This document shows positions 26,157 through 34,810 of a DNA stretch of 64,000 nucleotides, in pieces. A program made the translations under genes and the position numbers. How positions within the stretch are numbered: the first letter of the stretch is position 1; each line of letters begins with the position of its first letter. Origin of the DNA: CAZXEU01 sp965207385 (GTDB lineage: Bacteria; Bacteroidota; Rhodothermia; Rhodothermales; Bin80); NCBI GenBank assembly GCA_965207385.1, contig CBDBLZ010000008.1, positions 44,495-108,494 on the forward strand, read 5' to 3'. Under the pieces are notes generated by a model that was given only the letters and a program-made list of their open reading frames with translations, made no database searches and was not told the DNA's origin.

Positions 26157-26939
26157 GTGAATCCAATGGGGGCAGCATCGGAGTATTATGCGAGAGCGAT
26201 GCAGCGGCTGGCTGCTCTGCGCTCCACGCAACTCGGCGCTATCGAGCAGGCAGCCGCGTTGTGCGCAGAACGCATAGCCAGAGGCGGCCTCATCTTCCTG
26301 TTCGGGGCTGGCCATTCCCGCATGATGTGCGAGGAAATGACCCCGCGCCAGGGTGGTTTTGTCGGCTTCTACGCACTTGTGGAACACGCTCTTTCCAATC
26401 ACGCCGCCATCGTAGGGCCCAACGGGTTGCGGGGCCCGCTGCATCTGGAAAAGTACGCCGGCTACGCCGAAGAGCTGCTGCGAAGCTTCCGATTCGGTCC
26501 CCACGATGCCTTCATAATCATATCGACCAGCGGCGTCCGTCCCTTGATTGTCGAAATGGCGCTGGGAGTCAAGCGCCGTGGCATGCCGCTAGTGGGCATC
26601 GTATCGCTCGAGCATGGCCGGCATTCCAGGGCCGATCACTTCACGGGCAAGACACTGTCTGACATAGCAGACATCATTCTCGACAATCAGTGCCCGGCCG
26701 GGGACTGCGTGCTGGAGCTGGACGGACTTGCGTGGCGAACGGGACCCGTGTCGACGGTCACGGGCGGCATGCTGATTAACATGCTCCGGGTAGAAGTGGC
26801 AGAACGTCTGCTCGCCATGGGCATTACTCCCGAGATCCTGCCAAGCCACCAGTTCGTCGGCAATACGTCCGCCGAGGAGCAGCTGGAGCGATTCTACGAG
26901 GCTTACCGCAAGAGCCTCGCTCATCTGTACGCGGAATAG
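26157..26939 (+). CDS. SIS-domain sugar-phosphate protein (UPF0309-like)
   Basis: 260 aa. It starts at a GTG (26157), with an ATG three codons on. An N-terminal helix is followed by an SIS fold: 'GGLIFLFGAGHSRMMCEEMTPRQGG', 'FIIISTSGVRPLIVEMALG' for the phosphate-binding Ser/Thr loop, and 'GMPLVGIVSLEHGRHS'. This is close to the UPF0309/sugar isomerase group related to MurNAc-6-P etherase and AgaS. It would act on an amino-sugar phosphate. The next gene, an ROK kinase, begins two bases after its stop, so kinase and isomerase/etherase probably act in sequence. Confidence 0.8.
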   Translation: MNPMGAASEYYARAMQRLAALRSTQLGAIEQAAALCAERIARGGLIFLFGAGHSRMMCEEMTPRQGGFVGFYALVEHALSNHAAIVGPNGLRGPLHLEKYAGYAEELLRSFRFGPHDAFIIISTSGVRPLIVEMALGVKRRGMPLVGIVSLEHGRHSRADHFTGKTLSDIADIILDNQCPAGDCVLELDGLAWRTGPVSTVTGGMLINMLRVEVAERLLAMGITPEILPSHQFVGNTSAEEQLERFYEAYRKSLAHLYAE

Positions 26940-26940
26940 A

Positions 26941-27918
26941 GTGCCGCCACCCGAATACGTCGCCGGCTTCGACATCGGCGGAACGCGCATGAAAAGCGGC
27001 GCGGTAACGCGTGACGGGAGGCTCCTGCAAACGGCCGTGGCACCTTCCGGATTCTCGCTCGCTCCGGATGCGCTCCTGCGCTCCGTCACAACCGGCATCC
27101 GTAGCATGAGACAGGCCATCGGCTCCAGCCCGCTATACGTGGTGGTGGGCTTTCCCGGCGCCGTCGACCCGGAGTTCGGTGTGGTCCGGCTACCCGGGAA
27201 GCTCCAGGTCGAAGGCTTTCCCTTCGTGCCTAAGCTTCGCTCGGAGACGCAGCTACCTGTGATGGCGGAGAATGACGGGCGGCTTTCCATCCTCGCCGAA
27301 ATCCGCTACGGGAAGGCGCGGGACTACCAGTGGGCCGTGTCCATCACGATCGGCACCGGCGTGGGTTCTGGCGTCATGCTCGACGGCCGCGTCCTGCGTG
27401 ATCCGCACTTGCAGTTCGGCACCCAGGCCAGCCACATCATCCAGGAGGCTGGCAGCCAGCGGCTATGCATCACGGGCGCGCGCGGAACGGCGAACATCCT
27501 CTGCTCCGCTACGGCGCTGGCCGTAGCGGTCCGGGACGGCCTGTGCCGCGGGCTGCCCTCGGTGCTTAACGAAACCTACTTCGACAATCCCCACGCGGTA
27601 GATTTCGAAGCCGTAATCGGGGCCGTTGAACAACAAGATCCGCTGTGCCTGGATGCTCTGGAGCGCTGGACAGAGAATCTGGGCCGGTTTCTGGTCAGCG
27701 TCGTTCACATGTATGCTCCTCAGATAATTGTCCTAAGCGGCGGAGCCACCAAGGCTGCAAGCCACTTTCTTGACAGGGTGCGAGAGTACGTACGCGTACA
27801 TGCGTACCGCTACCCTCCGGACGAGCCTGTACCCATCGAGGTGTCCGGCCTGGCCACGTACAGCGGCGTGCTGGGTGCAGCGGCACGGGCATGGGAACTC
27901 CTGGAAATGGCCAGATAG
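26941..27918 (+). CDS. ROK family sugar kinase
   Basis: 325 aa from a GTG. 'YVAGFDIGGTRMKSGAVTRDG' is the ATP phosphate-1 motif, 'VVVGFPGAVDPEFG' and 'VMAENDGRLSILAEI' are typical ROK blocks with the catalytic Asp, and 'WAVSITIGTGVGSGVMLDG' is phosphate-2. The usual zinc motif CxCGxxGCxE is missing and is replaced by 'QRLCITGARGTANILCSAT', so metal binding is doubtful. It phosphorylates a hexose or amino sugar. It is tightly coupled to the SIS protein. Confidence 0.82.
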   Translation: MPPPEYVAGFDIGGTRMKSGAVTRDGRLLQTAVAPSGFSLAPDALLRSVTTGIRSMRQAIGSSPLYVVVGFPGAVDPEFGVVRLPGKLQVEGFPFVPKLRSETQLPVMAENDGRLSILAEIRYGKARDYQWAVSITIGTGVGSGVMLDGRVLRDPHLQFGTQASHIIQEAGSQRLCITGARGTANILCSATALAVAVRDGLCRGLPSVLNETYFDNPHAVDFEAVIGAVEQQDPLCLDALERWTENLGRFLVSVVHMYAPQIIVLSGGATKAASHFLDRVREYVRVHAYRYPPDEPVPIEVSGLATYSGVLGAAARAWELLEMAR

Positions 27919-28024
27919 CGCAATAGCCTCGCACGCCGTGGGAGGGCTGCCGGATTCCTGCCGGCGTGCCTTTGCGACACGCCGCCTGGACACGGATGCA
28001 CGATCCGTAGCGGGTTGAGCCCGG

Positions 28025-29206
28025 CTATTCCTCGAGGACGCGCATGGCCGCCATCACGGCCGACTTGGAAGATACGCGGACCTTCTCCGCCGCCAAAGCA
28101 GAAGCCAGCGCACCCAGGCAGGTCAGGATGTTCTCACGCCGGCTGGAGTACCCCATGAGTCCGATGCGCCAGATCTTGCCCGCGAGATCCCCCAGCCCGG
28201 CCCCTATCTCGAGATTGTGCTCCACCAGGAGACGGCGCCGTACCCTGGCCTCGTCAACACCCCTCGGCACGCGAACAGCGTTCAGCTGAGGCAGCCTTTC
28301 AGCACTGGGAACGATCATTTTCAGCCCCAGCACCTCAAGACCGGCGCGAAGCGCCTTGTGATTCTTCCAATGCCGGTCCCAGGCTCGTTCGAGACCTTCC
28401 TCCTCCAGCATCAACAGCGCTTCATGCAGGCCGTACAGCGCGTTTATTGGTGCCGTATGGTGGTAGGAACGCTTTGAGGCTGATCCCCAGTACCCCATTA
28501 CCAGCCCCACATCCATGAACCAGCTCTGCACGGGCGCGGTGCGTGCCTTTACGGCATCCATGGCTCGGTCGCTCATGGTGACCGGAGCCAGGCCCGGCGG
28601 CGCCGAAAGGCATTTCTGCGTGCCGCCGTAAACCGCATCAAGGCCCCAGGGACCCACGCGAAGCTCCGAGCCACCCAGAGAGGTCACGGCGTCCACCAGA
28701 CTAAGACAGTCGTATTGCCGTGCAAGCGCGCCCAGAGTCTGCGCGCACGAAAGGGCCCCTGTTGAAGTTTCGGCTTGCACGAAGGCAAGCACTTTGGCCT
28801 CTGGCGACGCCTTGAGCGCAGCTTCCACCTTTTCCGGCGTTACGGCGCGCCCCCAGGTATCGTCCACCGTTACGACCCGCGCTCCACACCTGGTCGCCAT
28901 CTGCGCAATCCGTCCCCCAAAGACTCCATTGCGACAGACGATGATCGTGTCACCGGGTTCAAGGAGGTTTACAACGCACACTTCCATTCCCGCCGTCCCG
29001 GGGCCCGAGACCGGCATCGTCATGGCATGCTCACAAATGAATGCCCGCTGCAACAGCATCTTGGTCGCGTCCATGAAGGAGACGAACTCGGGATCGAGGT
29101 GCCCGATGGTAGGCCGAGCCAGTGCATCACGCACCCGACGCGGAACGTCGGACGGACCTGGACCCATAAGTATTCTGTTCGGCGGCCGAAAGGCTGCGGC
29201 AGGCAT
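28025..29206 (-). CDS. Class V aminotransferase (alanine/serine--glyoxylate type)
   Basis: 393 aa from the ATG at 29206; a TTG four codons upstream is possible. 'RILMGPGPSDVPRRVRDALARPTIGHLDPEF' is the hallmark N-terminus of alanine-glyoxylate/serine-pyruvate aminotransferases, 'VSGPGTAGMEVCVVNLLEPGD' binds the PLP phosphate, and 'VYGGTQKCLSAPPGLAP' holds the PLP lysine (Lys198). The C-terminal domain (MGYSSRRENILTCLGAL) is complete. It interconverts Ala or Ser and glyoxylate, linking photorespiratory-type or glycine metabolism. It is convergent with the ROK gene and 150 bases downstream of gdhA. Confidence 0.88.
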   Translation of the reverse strand: MPAAAFRPPNRILMGPGPSDVPRRVRDALARPTIGHLDPEFVSFMDATKMLLQRAFICEHAMTMPVSGPGTAGMEVCVVNLLEPGDTIIVCRNGVFGGRIAQMATRCGARVVTVDDTWGRAVTPEKVEAALKASPEAKVLAFVQAETSTGALSCAQTLGALARQYDCLSLVDAVTSLGGSELRVGPWGLDAVYGGTQKCLSAPPGLAPVTMSDRAMDAVKARTAPVQSWFMDVGLVMGYWGSASKRSYHHTAPINALYGLHEALLMLEEEGLERAWDRHWKNHKALRAGLEVLGLKMIVPSAERLPQLNAVRVPRGVDEARVRRRLLVEHNLEIGAGLGDLAGKIWRIGLMGYSSRRENILTCLGALASALAAEKVRVSSKSAVMAAMRVLEE

Positions 29207-29369
29207 ATGTTCGGGCAAGTATCCTTACAAATTGCGGATGCGAAACTACGGAAACGGAGGCTATTTAGGAGAGCCTGGCTCGTTAAGATTTCGCTCTACC
29301 GGAAATGCTACACTCCGGTAACAAACAATATACGTAGATGGGCCCTGCGTGACGGGATTGGACGCCTGC

Positions 29370-30701
29370 CTAAGAAACGCCGCAAGCCACCATCGCATCC
29401 GCCACCTTCTTGAAGCCCGCGATATTGGCGCCCTTGATGTAATTGACATGCCCGTTCTCTTCGCCATGGCGCGTGCAGTTTGCGTGGATCTGTTTCATGA
29501 TCCACTGCAACTTGGCGTCCACCTCCTCCCTGCTCCAGCTCATCCGCATGGAGTTCTGCGTCATTTCAATGCCGGAGATGGCCACGCCTCCCGCATTGGC
29601 GGCCTTTCCGGGGCCGAACAGTATACGCGCTTCCTCGAACAGCTTGGCCGCCTCGAATGTGGCAGGCATGTTCGCGCCTTCGCAGACGAGAATGCAGCCC
29701 TGCCGCAGCAGCTCTCTGGCATCCTCAAGTCCCAATTCATTCTGCGTGGCACACGGAAAGGCCATTTCGCAAGGAACCTTCCATGGGCGTTGGCCCGGAA
29801 AATGATCGTAACCGAAGGATGCGGCAAAGCTGTCCAGGTTTCCCGTTCTCGTGGACTTGAGCCTAATGATTTCCTGCAATCCCTCAGCCGTCAGGCCATC
29901 CGGCATATAGACAAAACCGCCTCGGTCGGACATCGTCAGCACTTCTGCTCCAAGCTCCAGGAGCTTTGCGGCCGCATACTGGGCCACGTTCCCAGACCCC
30001 GAAATCACGGTCTTCTTTCCGGCAACTTCCTGCCCTAGCCGCTCAAGCATGCATCTGGCAAAATAAACGCAGCCGTACCCCGTAGCTTCGGTCCGAATCA
30101 GGCTGCCTCCGAAGGCAATGCCTTTCCCGGTAAGGGCGCCGGTAAAGGAATTGCTTAACCGCTTGTACTGGCCGAAAAGGTAGCCGATTTCACGAGCTCC
30201 CACGCCAATATCGCCCGCCGGCACATCGGTGTTCTTGCCGATATGGCGGTACAGTTCCGTCATGAAGGACTGGCAGAACCGCATGACCTCTCGGTCGCTC
30301 TTTCCCTTCGGATTGAAGTCCGAGCCGCCCTTGGCCCCGCCAATCGGCAGGGTAGTTAGGCTGTTCTTGAGTATCTGCTCGAAGCCCAGAAACTTCAGCA
30401 CGCTCAGGGTTACGGACCGGTCAAAGCGCAGGCCACCCTTGTAGGGACCGATGGAGTTGTTGAACTGCACGCGGTAGCCCCTGTTGACGCGCACCTTGCC
30501 GGCATCGTCCTCCCAGCAGACCCTAAACGACATGACGCGGTCCGGCTCCGTCATCCGCTCAAGAATCCGTGATTCCACGTAGAGCGGATTGCGATTGATG
30601 AAGGGAATGACCTTGTCGGCCACTTCGCGGACCGCCTGGTGGAATTCGTATTCATTCGGATTGCGTCTTTCCAATCCGGACATGAATTCCCGCAAGTCCA
30701 T
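29370..30701 (-). CDS. gdhA: NADP-type glutamate dehydrogenase
   Basis: 443 aa from the ATG at 30701 (MDLREFMSGLERRNPNE), which matches the family N-terminus; an in-frame start at 30725 would add eight residues. It reversibly aminates 2-oxoglutarate to glutamate. 'PIGGAKGGSDFNPKGKSD' carries the catalytic Lys region, 'DVPAGDIGVGAREIGYLFGQYKRL' is the hexameric GDH signature, and 'VISGSGNVAQYAAAKLLELGA' is the dinucleotide fold. The length fits hexameric GDH-I. A TnpB element sits about 78-100 bases upstream of the start, where the gene's promoter would be expected. Confidence 0.93.
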   Translation of the reverse strand: MDLREFMSGLERRNPNEYEFHQAVREVADKVIPFINRNPLYVESRILERMTEPDRVMSFRVCWEDDAGKVRVNRGYRVQFNNSIGPYKGGLRFDRSVTLSVLKFLGFEQILKNSLTTLPIGGAKGGSDFNPKGKSDREVMRFCQSFMTELYRHIGKNTDVPAGDIGVGAREIGYLFGQYKRLSNSFTGALTGKGIAFGGSLIRTEATGYGCVYFARCMLERLGQEVAGKKTVISGSGNVAQYAAAKLLELGAEVLTMSDRGGFVYMPDGLTAEGLQEIIRLKSTRTGNLDSFAASFGYDHFPGQRPWKVPCEMAFPCATQNELGLEDARELLRQGCILVCEGANMPATFEAAKLFEEARILFGPGKAANAGGVAISGIEMTQNSMRMSWSREEVDAKLQWIMKQIHANCTRHGEENGHVNYIKGANIAGFKKVADAMVACGVS

Positions 30702-30795
30702 TGTCTTCGCTTTTGTCAGTAGCATCGACCCCGGTAGCTTGATGATACAGCCGCTGTGACCCCTCTGGAAGCGCTTTCATGAAGATACGGTTGAG

Positions 30796-30803
30796 AAAAC
30801 AAA
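30796..30803. repeat. Left copy of 8-base direct repeat (putative target duplication)
   Basis: AAAACAAA, identical to 32102-32109 and directly outside the left inverted repeat. The motif is low in complexity, so comparison with an empty site is needed to be sure. Confidence 0.6.
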
Positions 30804-30827
30804 GGGACTTATATACGAAAGTGCTGG
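30804..30827 (+). repeat. Left terminal inverted repeat of the TnpB element
   Basis: It begins GGGACTTATATACGAAAGTG. Against the reverse complement of 32078-32101 it mismatches only at positions 5, 11 and 22. It lies 32 bases before the tnpB ATG, so it may also hold the tnpB promoter. Confidence 0.7.
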
Positions 30828-30859
30828 AACATTTTATGTGTGTATGTGTTATTATTAGC

Positions 30860-32071
30860 ATGGTCAGGACATACACGTATCGCTGTGTACGAATGGGCAA
30901 GTCCAAGAGGGCTGCACTGGATGACCTCTTCAGACACCTCGCGTGGATTCGCAATAATGCGGTCGCACATTGCCGCGATGAATGGAGGACCAACAAGAAC
31001 ACGCCATCGCGAAACGATCTCTTCAAACGCCTTACGGGCATGCGCCGCGGCAATGCCTATGATGCGTCGAAACCCGTCCGGGCGCAGCGCTCCATGCTCC
31101 AGCGCGTTCGAGGAGGCTACGACAGATTCTTTGCGCTTGGCGCGGGACTGCCTCGCTTCAGGCGCGAAGTCCATTCCTTTGAACTCCACGGATCGAAGCC
31201 GCGCCGCTCCGGCAAGTGCTGGGCTGTCCAGGTCAAGAGCGTCGGGAAGGTCCGCTTCAAGGGCCATATCCCCGGCAACGCCGTAATCAGGAACGTGCGC
31301 ATCGTGCGGCACGCGCTCGGAACCGGCTTCGATGTCCAGCTCGTCCTTCAGCTTCCCGATTCCGAAGTTGTGGACGACCGGGACGTAGTGGGCATTGATC
31401 TTGGCGTGAAGGCGCCGTGTTCGCTGTCCAATGGAGCGCAGTATGCGCCCATCAAGTTGTCTGAGAAGAGGCGCAAGAAGGCGCAGCGGGCGCTCAGCCG
31501 GGCCAAGCGCCAAAGCAGGAATCGCGCCAGGAAGAAGCTGGCGCTCTCCAGGGAGAGCAGGCGCATGGCCATCAGGCGGCGCAACGCCGCGCACAGGCTC
31601 ACGGCCCACATCATCAAGCATCACTCCGCGAACATCGCACTCGAGGATCTTCACCTTCAGAAGATGACGGCCAGGGGCGGCAGGCGCAAACGAGGCCTTA
31701 ACCGGTCCATGCGCGATCAGTCCCTTGGCCTTATCATTCAACAGCTTGCCTACAAGGTTGAAAGTGCCGGAGGCAGGCTGGTTACCGTAAGTCCGCATAA
31801 CACCACCCAGGCCTGCAGCGGCTGCGGTGGGATGCCCCGTGACAGGATCACGCTTGCCGTGCGCACCTATCGGTGCGCGCATTGCGGCCTTGTCCTCGAC
31901 AGGGACATCAACGCGGCCAGGAACATCCGCATGAAGGGCCTTGCGCTCTTCAGCAGGGCGGGAGGCCCTGTGCATCGGGCGGAGGCAGCTGCGGCTGTAT
32001 ACGCTGTGCCTCTGGCGCTGGAGCATAGTTCCAGCGTTAAGCACGGTCACGATGCAGGATCGTATCGGTAG
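30860..32071 (+). CDS. tnpB: TnpB RNA-guided nuclease (IS200/IS605 OrfB family)
   Basis: 403 aa from the ATG at 30860 (MVRTYTYRCVRMGKSK); upstream codons in phase lie in the left repeat and are unlikely to be translated. The RuvC-like triad is intact: Asp180 in 'VVGIDLGVKAP', Glu262 in 'IALEDLHLQKM', and Asp349 in 'LVLDRDINAARN'. A zinc finger is formed by CSGCG (Cys319, Cys322) and CAHCG (Cys339, Cys342). The protein is full length for compact TnpB. No tnpA (Y1 or serine type) is nearby. A hairpin at the stop codon and the right end may be part of the omega RNA. Confidence 0.88.
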   Translation: MVRTYTYRCVRMGKSKRAALDDLFRHLAWIRNNAVAHCRDEWRTNKNTPSRNDLFKRLTGMRRGNAYDASKPVRAQRSMLQRVRGGYDRFFALGAGLPRFRREVHSFELHGSKPRRSGKCWAVQVKSVGKVRFKGHIPGNAVIRNVRIVRHALGTGFDVQLVLQLPDSEVVDDRDVVGIDLGVKAPCSLSNGAQYAPIKLSEKRRKKAQRALSRAKRQSRNRARKKLALSRESRRMAIRRRNAAHRLTAHIIKHHSANIALEDLHLQKMTARGGRRKRGLNRSMRDQSLGLIIQQLAYKVESAGGRLVTVSPHNTTQACSGCGGMPRDRITLAVRTYRCAHCGLVLDRDINAARNIRMKGLALFSRAGGPVHRAEAAAAVYAVPLALEHSSSVKHGHDAGSYR

Positions 32072-32080
32072 GTGCTACCG
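32066..32080 (+). ncRNA. Hairpin at tnpB 3' end, candidate omega-RNA segment
   Basis: CGGTAG-GTG-CTACCG is a perfect 6-bp stem that contains the tnpB stop codon and runs into the right inverted repeat. In TnpB systems the guide RNA is made from the 3' end of tnpB and the element's right end. If so here, the guide would start just past 32101 (AAAACAAAGCGCC). Only the hairpin is seen; the RNA is inferred. Confidence 0.4.
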
Positions 32081-32101
32081 GCACTTTCGTTTATAACTCC
32101 C
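32078..32101 (-). repeat. Right terminal inverted repeat of the TnpB element
   Basis: It reads CCGGCACTTTCGTTTATAAC then TCCC, the inverted counterpart of 30804-30827 with three mismatches. Confidence 0.7.
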
Positions 32102-32109
32102 AAAACAAA
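32102..32109. repeat. Right copy of 8-base direct repeat (putative target duplication)
   Basis: AAAACAAA, identical to 30796-30803 and directly adjacent to the right inverted repeat. Confidence 0.6.
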
Positions 32110-32162
32110 GCGCCAATACGTGGATAGGCCAATTCCGGCAGAAAACCTGTCTGCCTTCTTCC

Positions 32163-34091
32163 TTATACGGAAGTATCGGATTCTGGCTGCGCTGCCCGAA
32201 AACTGGAAAATCCCTCACTGAGAAATCGCGCAAACCGTTCGGGGCTCGCGGTCCCGCTCAGCTGCAGGAGGGGAACATCCGGGCTATCCGGATGCAGGAT
32301 GGCATACGTGGGCAGTGCCACCGTTCCCGTCATGTCCAGCTGGTAACGCTGAAGCTCCCTGTCGCGCGCGCCGTCGGTGTAGAGCCTTAGCAGCACGAAA
32401 TCCTGTTCGAAAGCCTGGGCAATCTCGGGTCGGGTAAAGACGTTGGCCTCCATGTCCCGGCAATTGGTGCAGGTATAGCCCGTAAAGTCCACCATGACGG
32501 GCCGCTGGCGGCTGCGCGCCTCGGCAAGTGCCGCATCCACGTCGTCAATGATCCAACCCTCGTCATGAGAAAGCTGGCCCGGAGTCAGCAGGCTTATGTC
32601 GGTGTACTGGCGCGGGGGCAGGTACGCATCCAGCCTCCCCAGCGGCGCGCCGAGCAGTCCGGGCAGCAGCAATAGCGCCAAGCCGAAAAACAGCGCGCCG
32701 GAGAGCAGACGCCCGACACCGATCACTGCCGGCTCCGCCTGGTGGCGCAGGCGAAGTGCGCCGATCAGGTACACACCTGCAAGCGCGAACAGCGATACGG
32801 TGATCGCCAGGGCGAGCGGACGGGAAATGAGGCCAAGGCCCCACAGAATGTCCGCATTGGAAAGAAACTTGATGGCCGCCACAAGCTCGACAAATCCGAA
32901 AACGACCTTGAGCGCTTCCATCCAGCCCCCGGCTCCCGGCAGCGCGCCAAGCGCCCTGGGAAAGAGTGCAAACAGCACAAACGGAAGGGAAAAACTCAGA
33001 CTGAAGGCCAGCATACCCAAAATGCCGTAAAACCAGGCCCCGCCGGCTATGGCCGGCAGCAGCAATCCCACAAACGGCACGGTGCAGGAGAAGGAAACCA
33101 GCGTCAGGGAGAAACCCATGAACAGCACGCCGATGAGCCCGCTGTGCTGCCTTCCCCGCCTGTCGATAAAGTTGACGAGTCCCGAGGGCAGGCGAAGCTC
33201 GAAGAGTCCCAGCAGCGATAGGGCGAAAACGACGAATACCGCCCCGATAAAGAGATTCAGCCAGGGATTGGCAGCCACCTGCTGCGCGCCCGCGCCCTTG
33301 AAGAGCGCAGCCATGGCCGTGCCCAAGCCTGTAAAGGTCAGCACGATGGCCAGTCCGTAGACCAGCGCCATGCGAACGGCCTCCGACGACCGCTCCGAGT
33401 GCTTGGTGAAATACGATACCGTAAGCGGAATCATGGGATAGACGCAGGGCATGAGGAATGCGCCGAATCCTGCCCCGATAGCGAGCAGCAGGAATGCCCA
33501 GAATCCTTCGAAGTCGAGCGCTTGCGATCCAGCCGGCGCAGGGGGCTCTGCGCCGGACGGTCCCGACAATGCACCGGCATCCTCCGCCGCCACCAACCTC
33601 ACCGGCACCGAAAATGCCGTGGTCGTGGGCGGAAAGCACATCCGGTCATTGCACACCATGAATTCAATGGTGCCGTCAATCTCAGATGCACCGGACGGCG
33701 CGCCCTCCCGTGCCACCACGTCCGACCACAAACGTGCCACAGATTCGAAGTAGACGACCTCCATGTCGAAATTGGGGTCGTAGCCCGCAGATGACCCGGA
33801 ATGGCCGAGCGGACCGGCCGCCAGAATGTCCTCTGGCAGCGCGCCGAATGCTATGCTGACCGCCCGGGTGGGCCTTGGGGACCCCGGCGCGTACATGCGC
33901 CACCCGGGATCCAGACGTGCTTCGAACAGGATACGTGCGCTGTCGCCCGCCTGGATGACCTCGGGCTCCGCCTCGTACGACCACGTCACGACATCCAGAG
34001 CCGTGGCGGCTTCCGTTCCGGCAAACTGTGCCGCAGCCGGAGCCGATGTCAGCAGGCCCAGAAGAATCAGGCGGGCGCTGTTTCCCAGCAT
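32163..34091 (-). CDS. dsbD: Thiol:disulfide interchange protein DsbD
   Basis: 642 aa in the classic three-part layout. A signal peptide ends PAAAQ. The periplasmic alpha domain (about 35-170) has the redox pair in 'FMVCNDRMCFPP'. The membrane beta domain has eight helices, with cysteines in 'GAFLMPCVYPMIPLTVSYF' and 'LVSFSCTVPFVGLL'. The C-terminal thioredoxin-like gamma domain has 'DFTGYTCTNCRDMEANVF' (CTNC). It moves electrons from cytoplasmic thioredoxin to periplasmic disulfide isomerases and haem-c maturation factors, which fits the haem-c and thioredoxin-like proteins elsewhere in the window. Confidence 0.92.
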   Translation of the reverse strand: MLGNSARLILLGLLTSAPAAAQFAGTEAATALDVVTWSYEAEPEVIQAGDSARILFEARLDPGWRMYAPGSPRPTRAVSIAFGALPEDILAAGPLGHSGSSAGYDPNFDMEVVYFESVARLWSDVVAREGAPSGASEIDGTIEFMVCNDRMCFPPTTTAFSVPVRLVAAEDAGALSGPSGAEPPAPAGSQALDFEGFWAFLLLAIGAGFGAFLMPCVYPMIPLTVSYFTKHSERSSEAVRMALVYGLAIVLTFTGLGTAMAALFKGAGAQQVAANPWLNLFIGAVFVVFALSLLGLFELRLPSGLVNFIDRRGRQHSGLIGVLFMGFSLTLVSFSCTVPFVGLLLPAIAGGAWFYGILGMLAFSLSFSLPFVLFALFPRALGALPGAGGWMEALKVVFGFVELVAAIKFLSNADILWGLGLISRPLALAITVSLFALAGVYLIGALRLRHQAEPAVIGVGRLLSGALFFGLALLLLPGLLGAPLGRLDAYLPPRQYTDISLLTPGQLSHDEGWIIDDVDAALAEARSRQRPVMVDFTGYTCTNCRDMEANVFTRPEIAQAFEQDFVLLRLYTDGARDRELQRYQLDMTGTVALPTYAILHPDSPDVPLLQLSGTASPERFARFLSEGFSSFRAAQPESDTSV

Positions 34092-34130
34092 GGCCGACGA
34101 GTAGTGTGTGGAGACGCCGGGGCGGGAGCG

Positions 34131-34583
34131 TCAGGCGGCCTCCTCCGGCACAACGACAATCTTGACGCGGGCCTCCACATCCGCGTGAAGCCTTACCACG
34201 GCCGAGTATTCGCCCAACAGTCGGATGTCCTCGGTCAGCGTAATATCCTTGCGGTCGAAAGAGAAGCCCTGCACGGCCAGCCCAAGCGCTACCTGCTGCG
34301 TGGTCACGGTGCCGAAAATGCGGCCTTCCTCGCCGACCTTGACACCAACCTCGAGTTGCGTCTTTTCCAGCTGCTCCCTGAGCAGATCCGCGTTTTCGCG
34401 CTGCTGTGCGTGCTTCCGAATCTGCTGCCGCTTCTGATCCGCGTGCGCCCGAACCGCACCACGCGTGGCAAGCTGCGCCCAGCCCCGCGGAATCAGGTAG
34501 TTGCGACCGTAACCGGCCTTGACCGTTACAACTTCTCCCTCAGCACCGAGGGTGGGAATATCCCGTAGAAGGATGATCTGCAT
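34131..34583 (-). CDS. rplI: Large ribosomal subunit protein bL9
   Basis: 150 aa. The N-terminal domain 'MQIILLRDIPTLGAEGEVVTVKAGYGRNYLIPRG' (seen in two conserved blocks) is diagnostic for bL9. A long connecting helix rich in Gln, Arg and Glu follows, then the C-terminal rRNA-binding domain (GEEGRIFGTVTTQQVALGL). Length is normal. It is third in the rpsF-rpsR-rplI operon. Confidence 0.96.
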   Translation of the reverse strand: MQIILLRDIPTLGAEGEVVTVKAGYGRNYLIPRGWAQLATRGAVRAHADQKRQQIRKHAQQRENADLLREQLEKTQLEVGVKVGEEGRIFGTVTTQQVALGLAVQGFSFDRKDITLTEDIRLLGEYSAVVRLHADVEARVKIVVVPEEAA

Positions 34584-34598
34584 GCGAAGTCCCGGGGG

Positions 34599-34790
34599 CT
34601 ATCGGACGGAATCAGCCACGTACGGCAGCAGTGCAAGATGCCGAGCCCTCTTGATGGCCCGGGACAACATCCGCTGCTTCCTGGCAGACGTGTTGGTAAC
34701 CCTGCGCGGAAGCATCTTGCCCTGATCGTTGATGTAGCGGCGCAGCTTTTCCGTGTCCTTGTAGTCGATATAGTTCGGATTGCGTGCCAT
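34599..34790 (-). CDS. rpsR: Small ribosomal subunit protein bS18
   Basis: 63 aa from the ATG at 34790 (MARNPNYIDYKDTEKLRRYI). A GTG at 34814 that overlaps the rpsF stop (GTGA) would add MIRKQTAF. The core 'YINDQGKMLPRRVTNTSARKQRMLSRAIKRARHLALLP' (in blocks) is the conserved S18 signature. It binds next to bS6 on the 30S platform, and bS6 is encoded directly upstream. Confidence 0.93.
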   Translation of the reverse strand: MARNPNYIDYKDTEKLRRYINDQGKMLPRRVTNTSARKQRMLSRAIKRARHLALLPYVADSVR

Positions 34791-34810
34791 GAATGCGGTC
34801 TGTTTTCGGA

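Larger units (their letters stand above)
30804..32101 (+). mobile_element. TnpB-only element bounded by terminal inverted repeats
   Basis: The element spans 1298 bases between 24-base inverted repeats (30804-30827 and 32078-32101; 21 of 24 positions match). An identical 8-mer, AAAACAAA, abuts each outer end (30796-30803 and 32102-32109), as a target-site duplication would. The only gene inside is tnpB. IS200/IS605 elements normally lack inverted terminal repeats and target duplication, so this looks like a non-autonomous unit moved by a DDE-type transposase in trans. The insertion separates dsbD from gdhA. Confidence 0.7.

Noticed and set aside
30809..32050. A long minus-strand frame opposite tnpB
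   Set aside because: It is the antisense shadow of tnpB; its Arg/Pro/Ala-rich composition has no family features, while the plus frame has the complete nuclease motifs.
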